Origin: Apostichopus japonicus
Taxonomy: Eukaryota; Echinodermata; Holothuroidea; Aspidochirotida; Stichopodidae
Assembly: GCF_037975245.1 (NCBI RefSeq)
Contig: NC_092577.1
Location: forward strand, 30,655,398-30,719,397
DNA length: 64,000 nucleotides
Direction of reading: 5' to 3'
Shown: in pieces, positions 48,075 to 58,750 of the stretch
Position numbering within the stretch: the first letter of the stretch is position 1
How the letters are laid out: each line of letters opens with the position of its first letter
Notes under the pieces: model-generated
The model's database searches: none
What the model was told of the DNA's origin: nothing
The model's input: the letters and a program-made list of their open reading frames with translations, nothing else
Made by a program: the position numbers and the translations under genes

Positions 48075-49205
48075 ATTCCAATTGATCATTACAGTCGCAC
48101 CGACGATAATATTACCTTCTACAAGTATTCATATGAAGCTAATGTCAAATTTGTGAGTGACCTCTTCGACGAAAACGGGAGACCTTTAACCTTTCACAAT
48201 TTTCGTATTAAATGTAATCTTCAATGGTTTTTTTTACTATCTATACATTATTAATTAATGCGACTCCTTTGGACTGGCGTCGAGAGTTTGGTCAGATCTA
48301 TAATTTCCCCTATCGTTTAATGTTTCTTGGCTTGATGAGGTCATAGATTCCAACTCTATTTCCCAATGTGTTTATTCTTGCTATTTGGATAAAGTCTACC
48401 AGAATCCTACCGCTATCCGCAAATGGGCGTATACTTTCACTAACTTGACGGGGGTGGGCAATATACGGCCCGCGGGCCACATGTGGCCCTCCAGTGATAT
48501 TTTTGCGGCCCGTGAGATGTCTCAAGAAAAAGAAAAAATCAATCTATTTTACATCATCGCAAAAAACGAGCTAGCTGCTTAGAAATTATCATGCTGCTGT
48601 CAGGTAGGCCTATATTATCTCCATTAATTATCAATTATAATGTATTGACATTATGTTTTTGTGGATACAGATTAAGTACACACACCTATTGCTTGAACGT
48701 CCTCGGAATCAAATGTTTGAAATCAACAGCAGGTCGTTGGTTAGGTGCGGCCCAGTCCAATTTTCACTCCTATATGGCCCATTCATGCAAAAAGGTTTCT
48801 CATCCCTGTTTTAGAGTATACCCTGGGCGACAGTTTCCGAATCTAAAATCCAATATTTTTAGTTCAGACATGTACATAGAATAATTGTGACCAATAAGCT
48901 TCTTTATACCATAGGAAAATCTGACTCTCCAAACTGTACTTTATTTGATATTCAGATTGAAAGTATAGAACATCTGTGCTGGGAGTGTAGTGTTACATCC
49001 TCTTTTATTTTAAGGGTTGAGGCTAGGTTATTAAATAAGCAATTCTTCTTCTCAAAGAAAGACATTTTACTTGGTTTCGGTGTTGATGTATATCTCACTC
49101 ATACAATTTCCTATTTTATATTTGAAGCATTTCATCTCTCATTTTAAACTGAATAAGGGCATTCCCGTCGTAGATAATTTTTTCTATAAATTTAAATTAA
49201 CAATT
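48075..49205 (+). pseudogene. L1-like LINE ORF2 C-terminal remnant, interrupted
   Basis: Before a hAT fragment it reads ANVKFVSDLFDENGRPLTFHN, NATPLDWRREFG and YQNPTAIRKWAYTF. After it comes ESKIQYF.FRHVHRIIVTNK, then LLYTIGKSDSPNCTLFDIQ and IESIEHLCWECSV, ending HFKLNKGIPVVDNFFYKFKL. This is the post-reverse-transcriptase region of L1-clade elements, including the C-x(n)-HLxWEC zinc-knuckle-like motif. Stops and frameshifts make it dead. A reverse-oriented relative lies at 50060-50890. Confidence 0.7.
48449..48808. mobile_element. Decayed hAT (Charlie-like ends) inserted in LINE
   Basis: Left end CGGGGGTGGGCAATATACGG continues into GCCCGCGGGCCACATGTGGCC. Right end, reversed, reads CAGGGATGAGAAACC. 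Both resemble the CAGGGGTGGGCAA ends of many hAT elements. No clean 8-bp duplication is left (TAACTTGA against TTTTAGAG). It splits the LINE reading frame. Confidence 0.65.
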
Positions 49206-49465
49206 AATTAGTGTAAAAAAGTACACTCAACATCGATATTCTAGTAGGAATAAAAGTAAATTTCACTTCATGCAGCTTGAACAAACTTTTGGGATATGCG
49301 AATATTTTTTTCCATTAATTCTGTTGTGAGTTTTTGTGTTGTTTTTGAGAAAAACTGTTATATTGTTATGATGTAAATCAAATCATGTTTATAATTTGAA
49401 GCAAAACTCGTATTAAACGGTACGATTTTTGTTTTTTTATTCATTTGCAACCATTATTACCAATA

Positions 49466-49685
49466 AATGGGGGGAAATATTATTATTGTTGTTGTTATTA
49501 TTATTATTTTTGTTGTTATTATTATTATTATTACTCTTATTATTATTAATTTTATATTTTTTTTATTACTATTATTGTTGTTATTATTTGTATTATTGTT
49601 ATTAATGTTGTTATTGTTGTTGTTATCATTATTATTATCGTTAGTATTATTATACTATTATTTTTATTACTATTATTTTTTTCGC
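49466..49685 (+). repeat. Imperfect TTA/TTG trinucleotide tract
   Basis: About 220 bp of TTATTG/TTATTA words. Open frames are poly-Ile/Leu and not coding. Confidence 0.9.
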
Positions 49686-50055
49686 TCCGTTTATTTAGAT
49701 TGCATGTAATTTACCGTGATTCATAAAGTAATAACGAAGGCAGGAGGAAGGTGTGTACTGTGTATTGTGGTGAGAAAATCTTAGGAGCCAATTTTCAAAG
49801 CGAGCACATTCAGTCATACAGGAAGCGGTTAACTTAAAAATCGAATATTAGAGAGTTTTGAGGTTACTGAATGATAAACATTGTCTTTCATCCCTGCCTT
49901 TGTTATTCCTTTAAGTAACAGATACAATGATTCGCATATTTTACAATTATAGTTCACTGCACCTTGCAGCGTTCTGACAGAAAAACAAAACAAATAATAA
50001 CCGAAGCCGAAGACAAGCAAAAAAATGGGGTGAATGAATAACAATTCGTTTAATT
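49686..50055. other. Short gene-free spacer
   Basis: Nothing recognisable between the TTA/TTG tract and the inverted LINE remnant. Confidence 0.4.
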
Positions 50056-50893
50056 ATTACTGGAATAGACCTTGGCAGGGAGTTAAAGCTTGTAATTAAG
50101 TCAGAGAAAGTGCGTAACACGATTTTTCCTAGATCTAGACACTTTGAAATTTTTAAAACGTTCGATACTAATTTCAAACTTGAACTTATAGAAAAACTCA
50201 TTTACATCTGGGTACGCGACTATTTAGTCTGCAATCAAAAATGTAATACTTCATGTGTGAAAAAAAGAAAATTGTATGGATGTATTGCACCTGTGCTCCA
50301 GCCAAAGAAAGAGCCATGTTTTGAGAAGAAGAACTGTTTCTTTAGAAAATGCATTTATACATCTATAATAAAAGAAGCAGTGAAGCGAAACTCCCAAAGA
50401 CCTCAACTTTGCCTTTACAAAAGGCGCACAAATTAAAATCTACTTTACCCATCAAAGTAAGGAGTTTATAGTTTCCCGTGATTCAGTGTAAGAATTTAAA
50501 TTGGAAACTAGTACTGAAGCTTAGCTTCGAACACAGTGAACCGATTCATGCTGAAGATGCGATGCCAGTCCCTGTCAGTAAGCCCCCTAAACCTTATATT
50601 CCATTTCTTTAAGGAAGTTGGGACATCAGAGAAAGTGGTAATTGTATACATTAATTGAGAAATAGAGCTGGCCCGCATTACATTGTTTAACAATCACTAT
50701 TAACATTGGAAGAGTCGTTTCTTTGGCAACCCGACCTTCTCCACTCAAGTTCTGGCTACAAGTGATTGAGCCCCAGTAAATAGTAAATGGCAAAGAATGT
50801 AAATGGAATTTAGCTTTAAAGCGATCGTTCGTTAGAGGCTATACCCTCGTCGTCAAAAAGATCACTTACGAACTTCATATTTTTATTAAACAA
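50056..50893 (-). pseudogene. L1-like LINE ORF2 remnant, opposite strand
   Basis: The minus strand reads, across frameshifts, MKFVSDLFDDEG, VPTSLKKWNIRFRGLTDRDW, FEAKLQY, LLTLMGKVDFNLCAFCKGKV, LKKQFFFSK and EFFYKFKFEISIERFKNF. Each matches, in the same order, the remnant at 48075-49205 (KFVSDLFDENG, LLYTIGKSDSPNC, LNKQFFFSK, NFFYKFKL). The 108-codon plus-strand open frame at 50110-50436 is its antisense shadow. Confidence 0.65.
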
Positions 50894-52548
50894 ATGATCA
50901 TAGGCCTACATCATAGTACTGTTGTTAATGCGAATGAAGGAGTTGTTCCAGATCATTTGGTTTCCAAAACTTACCTTCGGAGGGCAAAAGGAAATGTCGC
51001 ACCAGGCACAAACAAGTTGCATTGCCTCACAAACGATTTTTTTTTATATATTGATTACATCGTTCTTAGAACAGTTACTCTGAAAAAGAGAGAAAATACC
51101 TTCACACAGGTTTCCCACGAAGCATTTAAGCCCTTGTTTTCGTGATACTACGTTTCTGTAAGTGAATATGTAAAACCAAAACAGCAAATGTTTAGAAGAG
51201 TGACCAAAATTTAAATTAGGAGAAAGTTAATTTTAAAAAAACCCAAACCGATACAATTTCAAACTGCTCTCAGACTAAATTTGTATAAACCTATGGACAC
51301 CTTGATGATGGTTACCGTATTTATATAGCGGATGCCATGCCGACCTTATATTGCAGGTTAAGTCATTAAGTTACTTATAGTTCTGACCATTCATCTAGTA
51401 AGCGTTTGTAAACACTGTTATGACGTCATATGTAACTTCTTTACCAACTGACCCATTTCGAAAATGTTGTTGTTTTGTCGACAATTGTCACTTGGCAATA
51501 AACATCAGTTTTTCTTCTTGTTTGGTGTTTGTGTGTTATACTTTGCTGACGTCGGTGGTTTTTAGTTTAAGATGATTCTGTTGTTAACACAGTTGATTTA
51601 TATAGCCCAGGACGCCAAACAATGGCTTACCTCCGTCAGCATTGTTCCTCGTCTAAATGGAATCACAAAACGATGACGCATTGACGTCATCGGACTCATC
51701 ATGGACTATTCAAATATAGCGTCTGGTCAAATAGACCCCATTGGATAAAAACCACCACTTTTTCAGGAATACGCAGGCCTGACTATACACTGAACTTTCC
51801 TAAGTTTGTGTATAGCCTCAAGGGAGAAAGTTAAAACTATCCAGGCGCTATGCAATTATAATTCTACGAGCATTTGATCTTGATGTATATACGCCTGCTA
51901 CGATATTTCCAAGACTTGAGGTTTAAGTGGGAGACTCTAGTATCGAGATCCTATATAGGCGCAACGCTGAAAAGTTTTCAATCAGGTCCGCGACAAAATA
52001 CGCCCATAATCTTGCACCCCGGGTATGCGGGCCGTTACAGAAGGCTTGAGCACCACATATACACCGGCCTATCTCAGTATGTGCATAATACTCAATCCGT
52101 GTGGCTATATTGATGATATTCTGCTTCTTCTATAGCGCTTTACTATAACCAACGTTTCTCTGTGACTTTCGTAGAAAGTGCATGAGAACACCTGCCCTAT
52201 ACATTACTATACACTGATTGAATATAGACAAAATAAATAAACAAATAAACAAACAAACATGACCATTAGGTATCGTGCCGATTTCAAACGGAACTTGCGG
52301 TTCGTTTATGTATATATATTATAATAAATTCAATTTTCATAAATTTAATAAAATGTTAAACTTTATTTAAGAACAACACACCAGAAAAAATCCACTTCAC
52401 TAATTTAATTATACATCAGTAATACCACTTGCTACACATTCATTTCAATAATACAGCTTGGCTTGCCTCTAAAAGGGGCAATTCTGTGTATATACACTGT
52501 CAGATTCAAAAGCACGGCCAGGGGTGCACTCTGTAAAATCGTAACACA
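50894..52548. other. Intergenic stretch
   Basis: No recognisable gene. Contains an AAAT/AAAC-rich run at 52227-52258. The open frames at 50894-51145 and 51874-52113 show no domain. Confidence 0.4.
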
Positions 52549-53318
52549 CGTGCGTATGGATCGCCATTTTAACATTTATTCAATAATTACAAATATTTAT
52601 AATGCATTTTCGGATATCTCTAATTCATTTCGAGATATCTCTTTTTATATCTAATTTGTTTCCAGATATCAATAATTAAAACATATTTCAGACATAAGAA
52701 CTGAATTCAATTAAGAGATATCCAAAGTTGAATTAGAGAAATCGGGAATACAATTACAGATATCCAAAATTTAATTAGAGATATCATTTCATTTTTTTGG
52801 TACACGTGACTTTCATCTTAACTGCACGAACGTAAATAAATAGTTGTCGCTGTACTTCCACTTTCAATGATATTGTCTGTTTTTAAGGAAAAACGATGAG
52901 TTCTTGATATAATTCGAATTCTTGATATCTCGAATACAATTTTGGATATCTTTATTTCAAATTTGGATTTCTCGAATTCTTTTCTTGATATCTCGAATTC
53001 TTTTCTTTATATCTCGAATTCAATTTTGGATATCTCGAATTCAATTTCGAGATATCTATAATAATGTTCCCCTTCTTGTTATCTTTACTATATTTCTTGA
53101 TAACTTGAAATCAATTTGAGATATCTTAAAAAACAATTCAAGATGTCGAGAATGCAATTTCTGATATCTCAAATTGAATTCACGATATCTGAAATAATAA
53201 AAGATATCTGTAACTTAATTCGAGACAGTCTTTGAAATTAATTGTTGATATCTCGAATTAAATTGAAGATATCCGTAATTATTGAAAACATGTTAACATG
53301 GCGTTCCATACGTGCGTA
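52549..53318. mobile_element. GATATC-palindrome element with terminal inverted repeats, copy 2
   Basis: Ends match over about 43 bp. The left begins GTGCGTATGGATCGCC and ends TTCAATAATTAC; the right, reversed, begins GCACGTATGGAACGCC and ends TTCAATAATTAC. Inside are about 17 GATATC motifs in contexts such as TTGATATCTCGAATTC, less regular than in copy 1. The shared end core CGTATGGA..GCCATTTTAACATTT ties the two copies to one family. Confidence 0.75.
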
Positions 53319-53319
53319 T

Positions 53320-54000
53320 TGTTGCATTAGATGAGGTAAATGACATTGATAGAGAGGCAGTATATTTTCTGCCGGATTCAGAAGGTGCGGGTAGTTTGGT
53401 TGCTCTGAAAGGCCCCAGTAGAATCGACAAATAAGCACATTTTGCAATTTTGTGTACCGGGGTATGATCTTGTATTTTCTGTACTGTTTGCCCCTGATGG
53501 GGTGTAATCCTGATAAGTTGCCCGAGGTAAAATGTCCCGCAGGTTTCTGGGTCTTGCAATAGAACTGACATGTGGTTCTGAGAAAACTGATTTCAGACGT
53601 TCAGTGCTCTGAAGTATGTGAATTTTTATCTGAAATATATTTGCTAGTGATCGGAGACCAGAGTGGAATTCAGCAACCGATGAGGATGGGAGGGCCAAAA
53701 CAGGAGGTTGGATGAGAAGATCCACGAATTTGGAATTGTTTTCAGCAGCTGTTCCATTACACCAGAGAATATGGGCCTCCCAGGATGTCCCTTCGTTGTG
53801 AATTTTGGGCAGAAAATAGAAGCGGCCAGGTTTTGGGTCGTTTTCAACGAGGTTTTGGCCTAACTGTCGATCAATACTGCACTGTTAGGGCTATCGTTTG
53901 GATGACTGTTTTCACGTTTTGTGTGATTTCTTGCGTTGGATCAGAATCCATGCAGGAGTCTGTAGTGTTGAGGGTTGCCGAATAGTCAGTTAGCTTCCTC
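53320..54000 (-). pseudogene. Penelope-like retroelement fragment (post-RT region)
   Basis: The minus frame 53725-53378 contains IHILQSTERLKSVFSEP, RPRNLRDILPRA and, 22 residues later, NCKMCLFVDSTGAF. This R..NLRDIL.RA followed by C..C arrangement is typical of the segment between reverse transcriptase and GIY-YIG endonuclease in Penelope-like elements. Upstream frames (53644-53847) continue the similarity with frameshifts. It is bounded on its downstream side by the GATATC element. Confidence 0.5.
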
Positions 54001-54091
54001 TCTGTAGAATTGTTTGCCCATTTGCAGAACCTTTGCCGACTGGGTTCATCGATGTGTCTCAGTTTTGTTGAGATTGTCGCGGACGTCATGG

Positions 54092-54420
54092 GCTGATTGT
54101 ATGTCCAGAGGTTCGAAACCGGTAAGGAAGGTCGTTATTCCACTGTAGGCGTTTGTCACCTGTATCAAACAATACTAGTTTTATTTTGGTGACATATTTG
54201 CCTTTCATTAACATAAAGTCTGTTCAAAGTATCTTCTTCGAGATCCGGCTTGAGGAATCACAAATGATTTCGAGTTGGTTAGAACCATGTTTGATCTCTA
54301 GAGTATAAGGCAAATATGTCACCGAAAACAGAACTAGTATTGTTTGATACAGGTGACACACGCCTACAGTGGAATTACGACCTTCCTTACCGGTTTCGAA
54401 CCTCTGGACATACAATCAGC
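54092..54420. mobile_element. Foldback: 113-bp inverted repeat arms
   Basis: Left arm 54092-54204 starts GCTGATTGTATGTCCAGAGG. Right arm 54306-54420 is its reverse complement with few mismatches. The loop is about 100 bp. Each arm contains a B-box-like GGTTCGAAACC. No terminal duplication was resolved. Confidence 0.85.
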
Positions 54421-54500
54421 GTACATAGCCTAGTGGTTAGGGTGTCCGCATATAAAGCGGGAGGCCTGGGTTCGAATCCCGGTGGAGGCTGGAAGTTTTT
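54419..54500 (+). ncRNA. tRNA-like Pol III unit (tRNA pseudogene or SINE head)
   Basis: 72 nt fold as a tRNA. D arm from TAGCCTAGTGGTTAGGG (A box); anticodon stem TCCGC/GCGGG with loop ATATAAA; T arm CTGGG-TTCGAAT-CCCGG (B box GGTTCGAATCC, perfect). The acceptor stem pairs only 5 of 7, and the anticodon would be AUA, not a normal eukaryotic tRNA anticodon. Four nt after the tRNA-like body there is a TTTTTT terminator. It directly abuts the foldback right arm. Probably a SINE head or tRNA pseudogene. Confidence 0.55.
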
Positions 54501-56400
54501 TCACTGTTCTTGATTTTCCGACTCACTACGATTTCAATTATATGTATATATATTTATATATAGCCTCAACAAAGAAGTATTAGACAAGAGAAAAGAAATA
54601 AGGTGTGACTCATTATTGACATATAAAGAGTACTGTATTAGAATATGTATTGGAATTTTAGGTCCCCTGGGACCTTTGTCAGAAATACGGTACTTGGCAG
54701 TGGAATGAGTATAAAAAGTACAAAATGTACGGTAACACAAAGAAAATATGACGCTATATAAATAGGAGTGGGACTGATGGAGTTAGTACCGAATTAACCA
54801 CTGTTAGATATTCTGGTCAAGTTGGATAGTAATTCCTTAACCACTAGTTCGGTCTATAAACCTGCTGATATTTATGTATTTACACCCGACATTATTCTAA
54901 GAAATGTTGGTCCGACCCACATGATTTATCAACTCGAGGGCCTGTCGAGGGCTAGGTTGGTTCTCGGGGTACTCTGTGGCCTCGACTTAAATCTCCTAAG
55001 ATGTGCTATAGACATTTACAAATGTAAATTCTCACAGATTCTGACCTTTCGATTTATTGCCAGATATTAAAGAATGTTGAATGAAACATGAAGGATGGGG
55101 GGGGGGGGGTGGGGGGTTGGCGGGTATTCAAGATGACAATAAAATATTTGTTGAAATTTTAACATGCTCTGTCCATTAAGTTTGACTTCCCACCACCGCT
55201 TGCCCCGAATCTTATAAATGAATAAAAAATTAAAACAAATAACCCTTAAAAGTGACCCATTTCATAAATACGAAGTGACGTTATCTTGGTGCACAAGTTT
55301 CCCTGTTATTTTAGTTATCAAATAGTAAACCCCTTTGTTGAAGAATGAAATAAACTTGTAATTAAAATGTGTCATAAGTGTTGCTTTTGAAGAATTAAAG
55401 GATGATTTTAAGGCAAAAAATTGATTTTAATACTTTAGACCGTTAAAAAGTAATACGTAACTGTCGAGAGGTTCTTTTTTCTATAACACGTTTTCCTTTT
55501 TTTTGTTGAGAAATGACACTTTAAATAGCCGAGGCTCATCAATTCATTAATGTGATATAGGGAGTAGGCACTCTACACGTTGACTGGTTTGGTCAATTCC
55601 TAATATGAAAAAGGGGGAAAAAAAGATTCGATGGAAAGGTTTCAGACATTTATGGAATGACATATTTTCAACTTATTTTTCAAGGTCGATGACAATGTTG
55701 TATGTCATCCACTGGTGAGCATAACTTAATAGTCAGTTTTACTTTAAAGCAGCGAAAGTGAGTGAAAAGATTGATTTTCTCAGTCAGTGTATCTGTGATT
55801 TCCCCCGGATTGTCACTTTTCCTCGAGTACGAAGTTTAATCGGAAATGAATTTGATTGCGGTTTTAGTTAGGGGATTAACATTAATGGTTTAGTAGACCT
55901 GCAACGAGGAGCCGATATCAAGTTAGTTTCGCTTTAAAAGGATCGACTGATTCCGACGATTTAGCATTTTGTAATGGTGAATATATCTTGAAAACCAGGA
56001 ACGTTGTAGTAACATCACTACAGCAGTACTAAGTTGTGTCTTGAACAATAATTACACTGTCAAGACTAAAAGCATAAAATTAACTAAAAAAGGGTTCCTC
56101 CCGTTGAAACAAGTTCAACTTGGGCCAACTGGAATTTGCGGTACGTTAAGCACAGAGTATCCATTTTGTTCGAAAGTTTAGAGGTATCACTCTGTATTTT
56201 TACATTCCGAAATCAAAGTCGTAAATAAATTATGCCCCAGCTGCCAGCTACCCACTCCAGATTGGATCCTCTTCCGCCGCCCCTTTATAGAAGCAATCCA
56301 TAAATGGATATCTTTAAAATCCAAAATAGACATAGAAATATACCGGTAGTGTGTGCATACGTTTAGTTTGAATATGACGTAGGCCTATGGGCCCCCAAAA
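54501..56400. other. Intergenic stretch
   Basis: No gene seen. 54600-54820 shares GGTACTTGGCAG, AAGTACAAAATGTA and the GGAGTTAGTACC block with 47470-47600. A G-run is at about 55096. Confidence 0.4.
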
Positions 56401-56410
56401 TTATGCCGAA

Positions 56411-56430
56411 AGGTCATCACGTGATGACCT
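56411..56430. promoter_or_regulatory. Perfect 20-bp palindrome with TCACGTGA core
   Basis: AGGTCATCACGTGATGACCT is a perfect palindrome with an E-box CACGTG centre, the type bound by MITF/TFE and USF dimers. It lies about 0.7 kb upstream of the coding start at 57132. Regulatory use is inference. Confidence 0.4.
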
Positions 56431-56559
56431 CTTAAATTGTCGCCCATGAAAGTACGAAAAGACAACTGTTTATCGTTTCATTGCTACTAATGAAAGCAAA
56501 AGAAAAGGGCCCAAATCTCGACTTCCTTTCAAATGTTACCGGCAAACTTGCCAGCCAGA

Positions 56560-56660
56560 CAGACAGATAGACAGACAGACAGACAGACGAGCAGTCGGCC
56601 AGCCTCGTGACAAACAGCGAGCCAACCAGCCAGACAGCCAGACAGACAGACAATCAGTAA
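56560..56660. repeat. CAGA-rich microsatellite
   Basis: Interrupted (CAGA)n with CCAGCCAGACAGCC variants. Confidence 0.85.
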
Positions 56661-56759
56661 CAAAAGAGAACGTAACAATCTGGAGAGAGGATAGGGTATC
56701 ACCGCAGAAGTAAAGTGACCTAAATAACAACATACGGATGATAATTTTAAAATAAAGTA

Positions 56760-57122
56760 AAACTTTCGCTCACAGTGCTACTGCGTTTGTGTCAACAAAC
56801 TGCGTTTGTGGTCTGGGGATCACATGACCAATCAAACAGCTGACGTATGTATGGTATAGCGCAACAGTGCTATCGTACATTCCTAGATTTAGTGCGTTGG
56901 TAGTACACGCGTACTAATCATAACACAAATAACAGTTCGCTCTAGTAACACACAAGGCCAATAAGTACACAGCAGCTGTTTGCCCTATTGCACTAACACA
57001 ATCGGTGATTCGGATGCACCGGTACCGTGAAATACCTAACAAACTCAATGTGTAAGTCAGAAAACTTTGAATCTGTCCCTTCTTAGCAATGTCTTGGTTT
57101 TGACAATCGCTTTGGATTTCAG
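56760..57122 (+). promoter_or_regulatory. Probable promoter / 5' leader of the gene at 57132
   Basis: Contains a direct repeat of AACTGCGTTTGTG, a CACATGACCAATCAA segment (E-box plus CCAAT) and CAGCTGACG. An acceptor-like TTTGGATTTCAG at 57122 precedes the ATG exon. CAATGT|GTAAGT near 57048 is a possible leader donor, but that intron would be only about 74 nt. Confidence 0.35.
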
Positions 57123-57131
57123 GTATTGATT

Positions 57132-57171
57132 ATGGCTGAAGATCCGCCCCAGGATAGGCCACCTGAAGTTG
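57132..57171 (+). CDS. First coding exon of an unidentified gene
   Basis: ATG at 57132 encodes MAEDPPQDRPPEV and ends at donor GTTG|GTGAGT in phase 1. It follows an acceptor at 57122, so the leader is probably spliced. The composition (acidic and Pro-rich start, good donor, promoter-like upstream DNA) supports a real 5' exon. The peptide is too short to assign a family. The remaining exons lie beyond the window, apart from a possible 8-nt microexon at 63948. Human RAD21 has EIF3H as a neighbour, but this start does not let me claim that. Confidence 0.5.
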
Positions 57172-57800
57172 GTGAGTTATTGAAAAGTAAATGATTTCAG
57201 CAATGTATATTGTGAATAATATAGCTGTTCATAGTCCTAAGTAGGTTAGGCCTAATGTAGCATTGGACCTTGCTCATACAAATAACGTAATTTGCAATCA
57301 CAAAGCCTATCCTAACGAAAAGTGTATAGGCTAGGCTAATCTACTTGTCAAGTGGGATCGGTGCAACGACATTACCTGATCTAGGCCCGGGCTAATTAAT
57401 GTTCACATTGACAGTCAAATATTTTGATAATTGATTAGTCAGTGTAGCCTAGATCAGGGCTAGTAGTAGGTTCCAGATATCTTCACAATAAGCATTGGAA
57501 AAAAAATTATGGAATTCCATATTGCTTGCAGGAGCTGTCAGGCCTAACTAAGTTGTAACTGTTAGTAGGGGAAGGTATTTTGTTGTGAATTTTAATGCAT
57601 GTGTAGGTTAAGGAAATTGTGCCTGATGTGATTTTATTGAATGAGTGTTCTTAGATTCAATATTACTTTTGAACAAGTGTTAGTGACCACTAAAGAGTTC
57701 CATTGTCTTCCAATGTCTGTGCATGCATTGTATATGTCTAAACAGTTTTAATATATGAGATTTTGATCCAAATAATCTAGGCCTACCCTTAGCAAATAAA
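57172..57800 (+). other. Start of intron 1 of the unidentified gene
   Basis: AT-rich with frequent AGGCCTA words; no exon recognised. Confidence 0.4.
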
Positions 57801-57805
57801 ACGGT

Positions 57806-58405
57806 ACAATTATAGAATACAGGGCCATTCATTAACTCTTCCCAGCATCCGGATGCGCGGATGCGCGGTGTGTCTGTACATGTCCGTACACGTATGACGC
57901 CCTCTAAAATTCCATCACGTATTTCACTTTGACTCCGCATCCGCGCATCCGCGCATCCACCCCGGGAGTACTAGGAAAGGACTTAGATAATTTCCGAAAG
58001 TTTCCCCATATACGATACACCATCACGTATTTCATTTTGACTCCGCATCCGCGCATCCACCCCGGGAGTACTAGGAATGGACTTACAATTTTCGAAAAGG
58101 TTCGACATATACCATCACGTATTTCCAATACTGAAAGTCCCGTATGTACGAAGATATTCCACATCAATAGTGTGTCGTTCTTAAAAGGCATCCGTACATG
58201 TGTGACGCCCTCTAAAATTCCACCACAGAAGTACTAGGAAAGGACACTCCGCATCCACGCATCCGCGCATCCACTCAAAAAGAAAGAACTGGGACTTTGA
58301 CATTTTATACTCACATACGTACTGGGGTGAGACTAAGCATCCGCGCATCCGGATGCTCAGATAGTATCATCGAGTGGCCCTGTATTCTATAATTACTCCA
58401 ATAAA
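57806..58405. mobile_element. TIR element with CGCATCCGCGCATCC tandem core
   Basis: Inverted ends CAATTATAGAATACAGGGCC at 57808 and TAATTATAGAATACAGGGCC reversed at 58396, extending to 23 of 24. The 10-bp AATAAAACGG occurs just outside both ends (57795-57804, 58401-58410), possibly a duplicated target separated by a few extra bases. Inside are near-tandem blocks with CCATCACGTATTTCA, CGCATCCGCGCATCC and CCCGGGAGTACTAGGAA. No coding capacity. Family unknown. Confidence 0.75.
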
Positions 58406-58750
58406 ACGGCTGGACTACATCACTATGTGCTTCATAAAACATTTTGCCTGTAGTTAATATAAATAAAAACAAAAAAAATATCAATGAAGGAAAACATTTC
58501 AAGTGTAATGTTTGAAATGTATCTCAGATTTGTCAAGTACGAACTATTGTTGATATCATTATTCATTTGTAATTATTTGAAGGCTAGTAGCTCATCATGT
58601 TAATTGAACTAGTCTTCATAACAAAATCTACATGGTAATTCCTACCAAAAATATCATTTATAAGAAAATATTGGCTGACATGAAGTAAATAAATGCTAAG
58701 TTACCTTCCACTACACACACAGGATATTTATATTGAACTACATACACAAC

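Noticed and set aside
50110-50436. 108-codon plus-strand open frame
   Set aside because: Antisense of an L1-like remnant whose landmarks match the copy at 48-49 kb.
53740-53990. Plus-strand 66-codon frame ending VLRVAE
   Set aside because: The opposite strand carries the Penelope-like similarity; the plus frame has no matching motif.
57680-58502. Overlapping open frames with repeated CGCATCCGCGCATCC
   Set aside because: Lie inside a TIR element; frames are open on both strands because of the internal repeats.
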